Shown in pieces: positions 63,886-64,000 of a DNA stretch of 64,000 bases. Origin of the DNA: Drosophila persimilis (lineage: Eukaryota > Arthropoda > Insecta > Diptera > Drosophilidae); assembly GCF_003286085.1 (NCBI RefSeq), contig NW_020825335.1, forward strand, positions 62,001-126,000. Reading direction: 5' to 3'. Below the pieces are notes generated by a model. The model saw nothing but the letters and a program-made list of their open reading frames with translations. It was not told the DNA's origin and did no database searches. Every line of letters begins with the position of its first letter. Position 1 is the stretch's first letter. Both the position numbers and the translations under genes were made by a program.

Positions 63886-64000
63886 TTATACCCGATACTC
63901 AAAATGAGTATTGGGGTATATTAGATTTGTGGTAAAAGTGGATGTGTGTAACGTCCAGAAGGAATCGTTTCCGACCCCATAAAGTATATATATTCTTGAT
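63886..64000 (+). mobile_element. DINE-1-like element, copy F, cut by the window edge
   Basis: First 115 bp of another copy, from TTATACCCGATACT. The array continues beyond the window. Confidence 0.9.

Larger units (their letters stand above)
61332..64000. repeat. Composite tandem array of 412-like LTR fragment plus DINE-1
   Basis: The unit is a 113-bp LTR piece followed by a DINE-1 of about 1.1 kb, seen two full times and a third in part (periods 1228 and 1213 bp). Junction sequences TTCTTATTATACCCG and CCTCGTTGTGTTTTA are the same at each unit, so the array grew by tandem duplication after one DINE-1 inserted in the LTR. Confidence 0.88.

Noticed and set aside
59394-63935. Repeated short ORFs (66-89 codons) in the array
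   Set aside because: They recur because DINE-1 and LTR pieces recur; DINE-1 is non-coding.

Overview
The window is eukaryotic, transposon-dense DNA from a fly. The repeated units at 19861-23148 and 55380-64000 look like the DINE-1/INE-1 family of non-autonomous Helitron/Helentron elements. The other elements are Drosophila-type: LOA-like and Jockey-like LINEs, 17.6-like, 412-like and other Ty3/gypsy elements, a BEL/Pao element and a copia-type element. The DINE-1 subtype recalls obscura-group Drosophila (for example D. miranda or D. pseudoobscura), but that species assignment is an impression from memory. Nested insertions, tandem duplications and decayed ORFs point to heterochromatin, for example pericentromeric or Y/neo-Y DNA.

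Layout. 1-2344: the 3' part of a LOA-like LINE ending in a CCTAA-type tail. 2345-7178: a minus-strand 17.6-like gypsy element cut by that LINE. 7179-16625 and beyond: an old plus-strand gypsy element (Osvaldo/Ulysses-like, tentative), split at 10801-15667 by a younger minus-strand gypsy element with two identical 289-bp LTRs and a 4-bp target duplication. 16626-19860: non-coding DNA, probably in part the 3' LTR of the old element. 19861-25045: DINE-1 copies and a decayed Jockey-like LINE.

24979-39978 is a tandem duplication of a 4982-bp unit with ACGC at both breakpoints. Each unit holds a DINE fragment, a minus-strand gene with an ordinary 79-nt intron, and the 5' part of a defective BEL/Pao element. 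The gene is open in copy 2 and frameshifted in copy 1. Copy 2 was later hit by an intact copia-type element (33429-38377, TSD TCTAA). The rest of the BEL integrase runs to 40748.

40749-43517 holds an LTR, primer-binding site and leader of another retroelement, with a 77-bp tandem repeat open in all three forward frames. 43528-54872 is a LOA-like LINE (TSD TTCTCGATCG) into which a 412-like element inserted (TSD CAGC). A later 3947-bp tandem duplication (42571-50450) copied the LINE part and the 412-like 5' end. Its junction made a new 264-codon chimeric ORF downstream of a complete LTR. 55380-64000 holds a DINE-1, another LINE fragment, a minus-strand 412-like 5' fragment, and a tandem array in which a 113-bp 412-like LTR piece alternates with DINE-1 copies (periods 1228 and 1213 bp).

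The only candidate host gene I can support is the duplicated gene at 25820-26664 and 30802-31711. No rRNA, tRNA or CRISPR array is supported.
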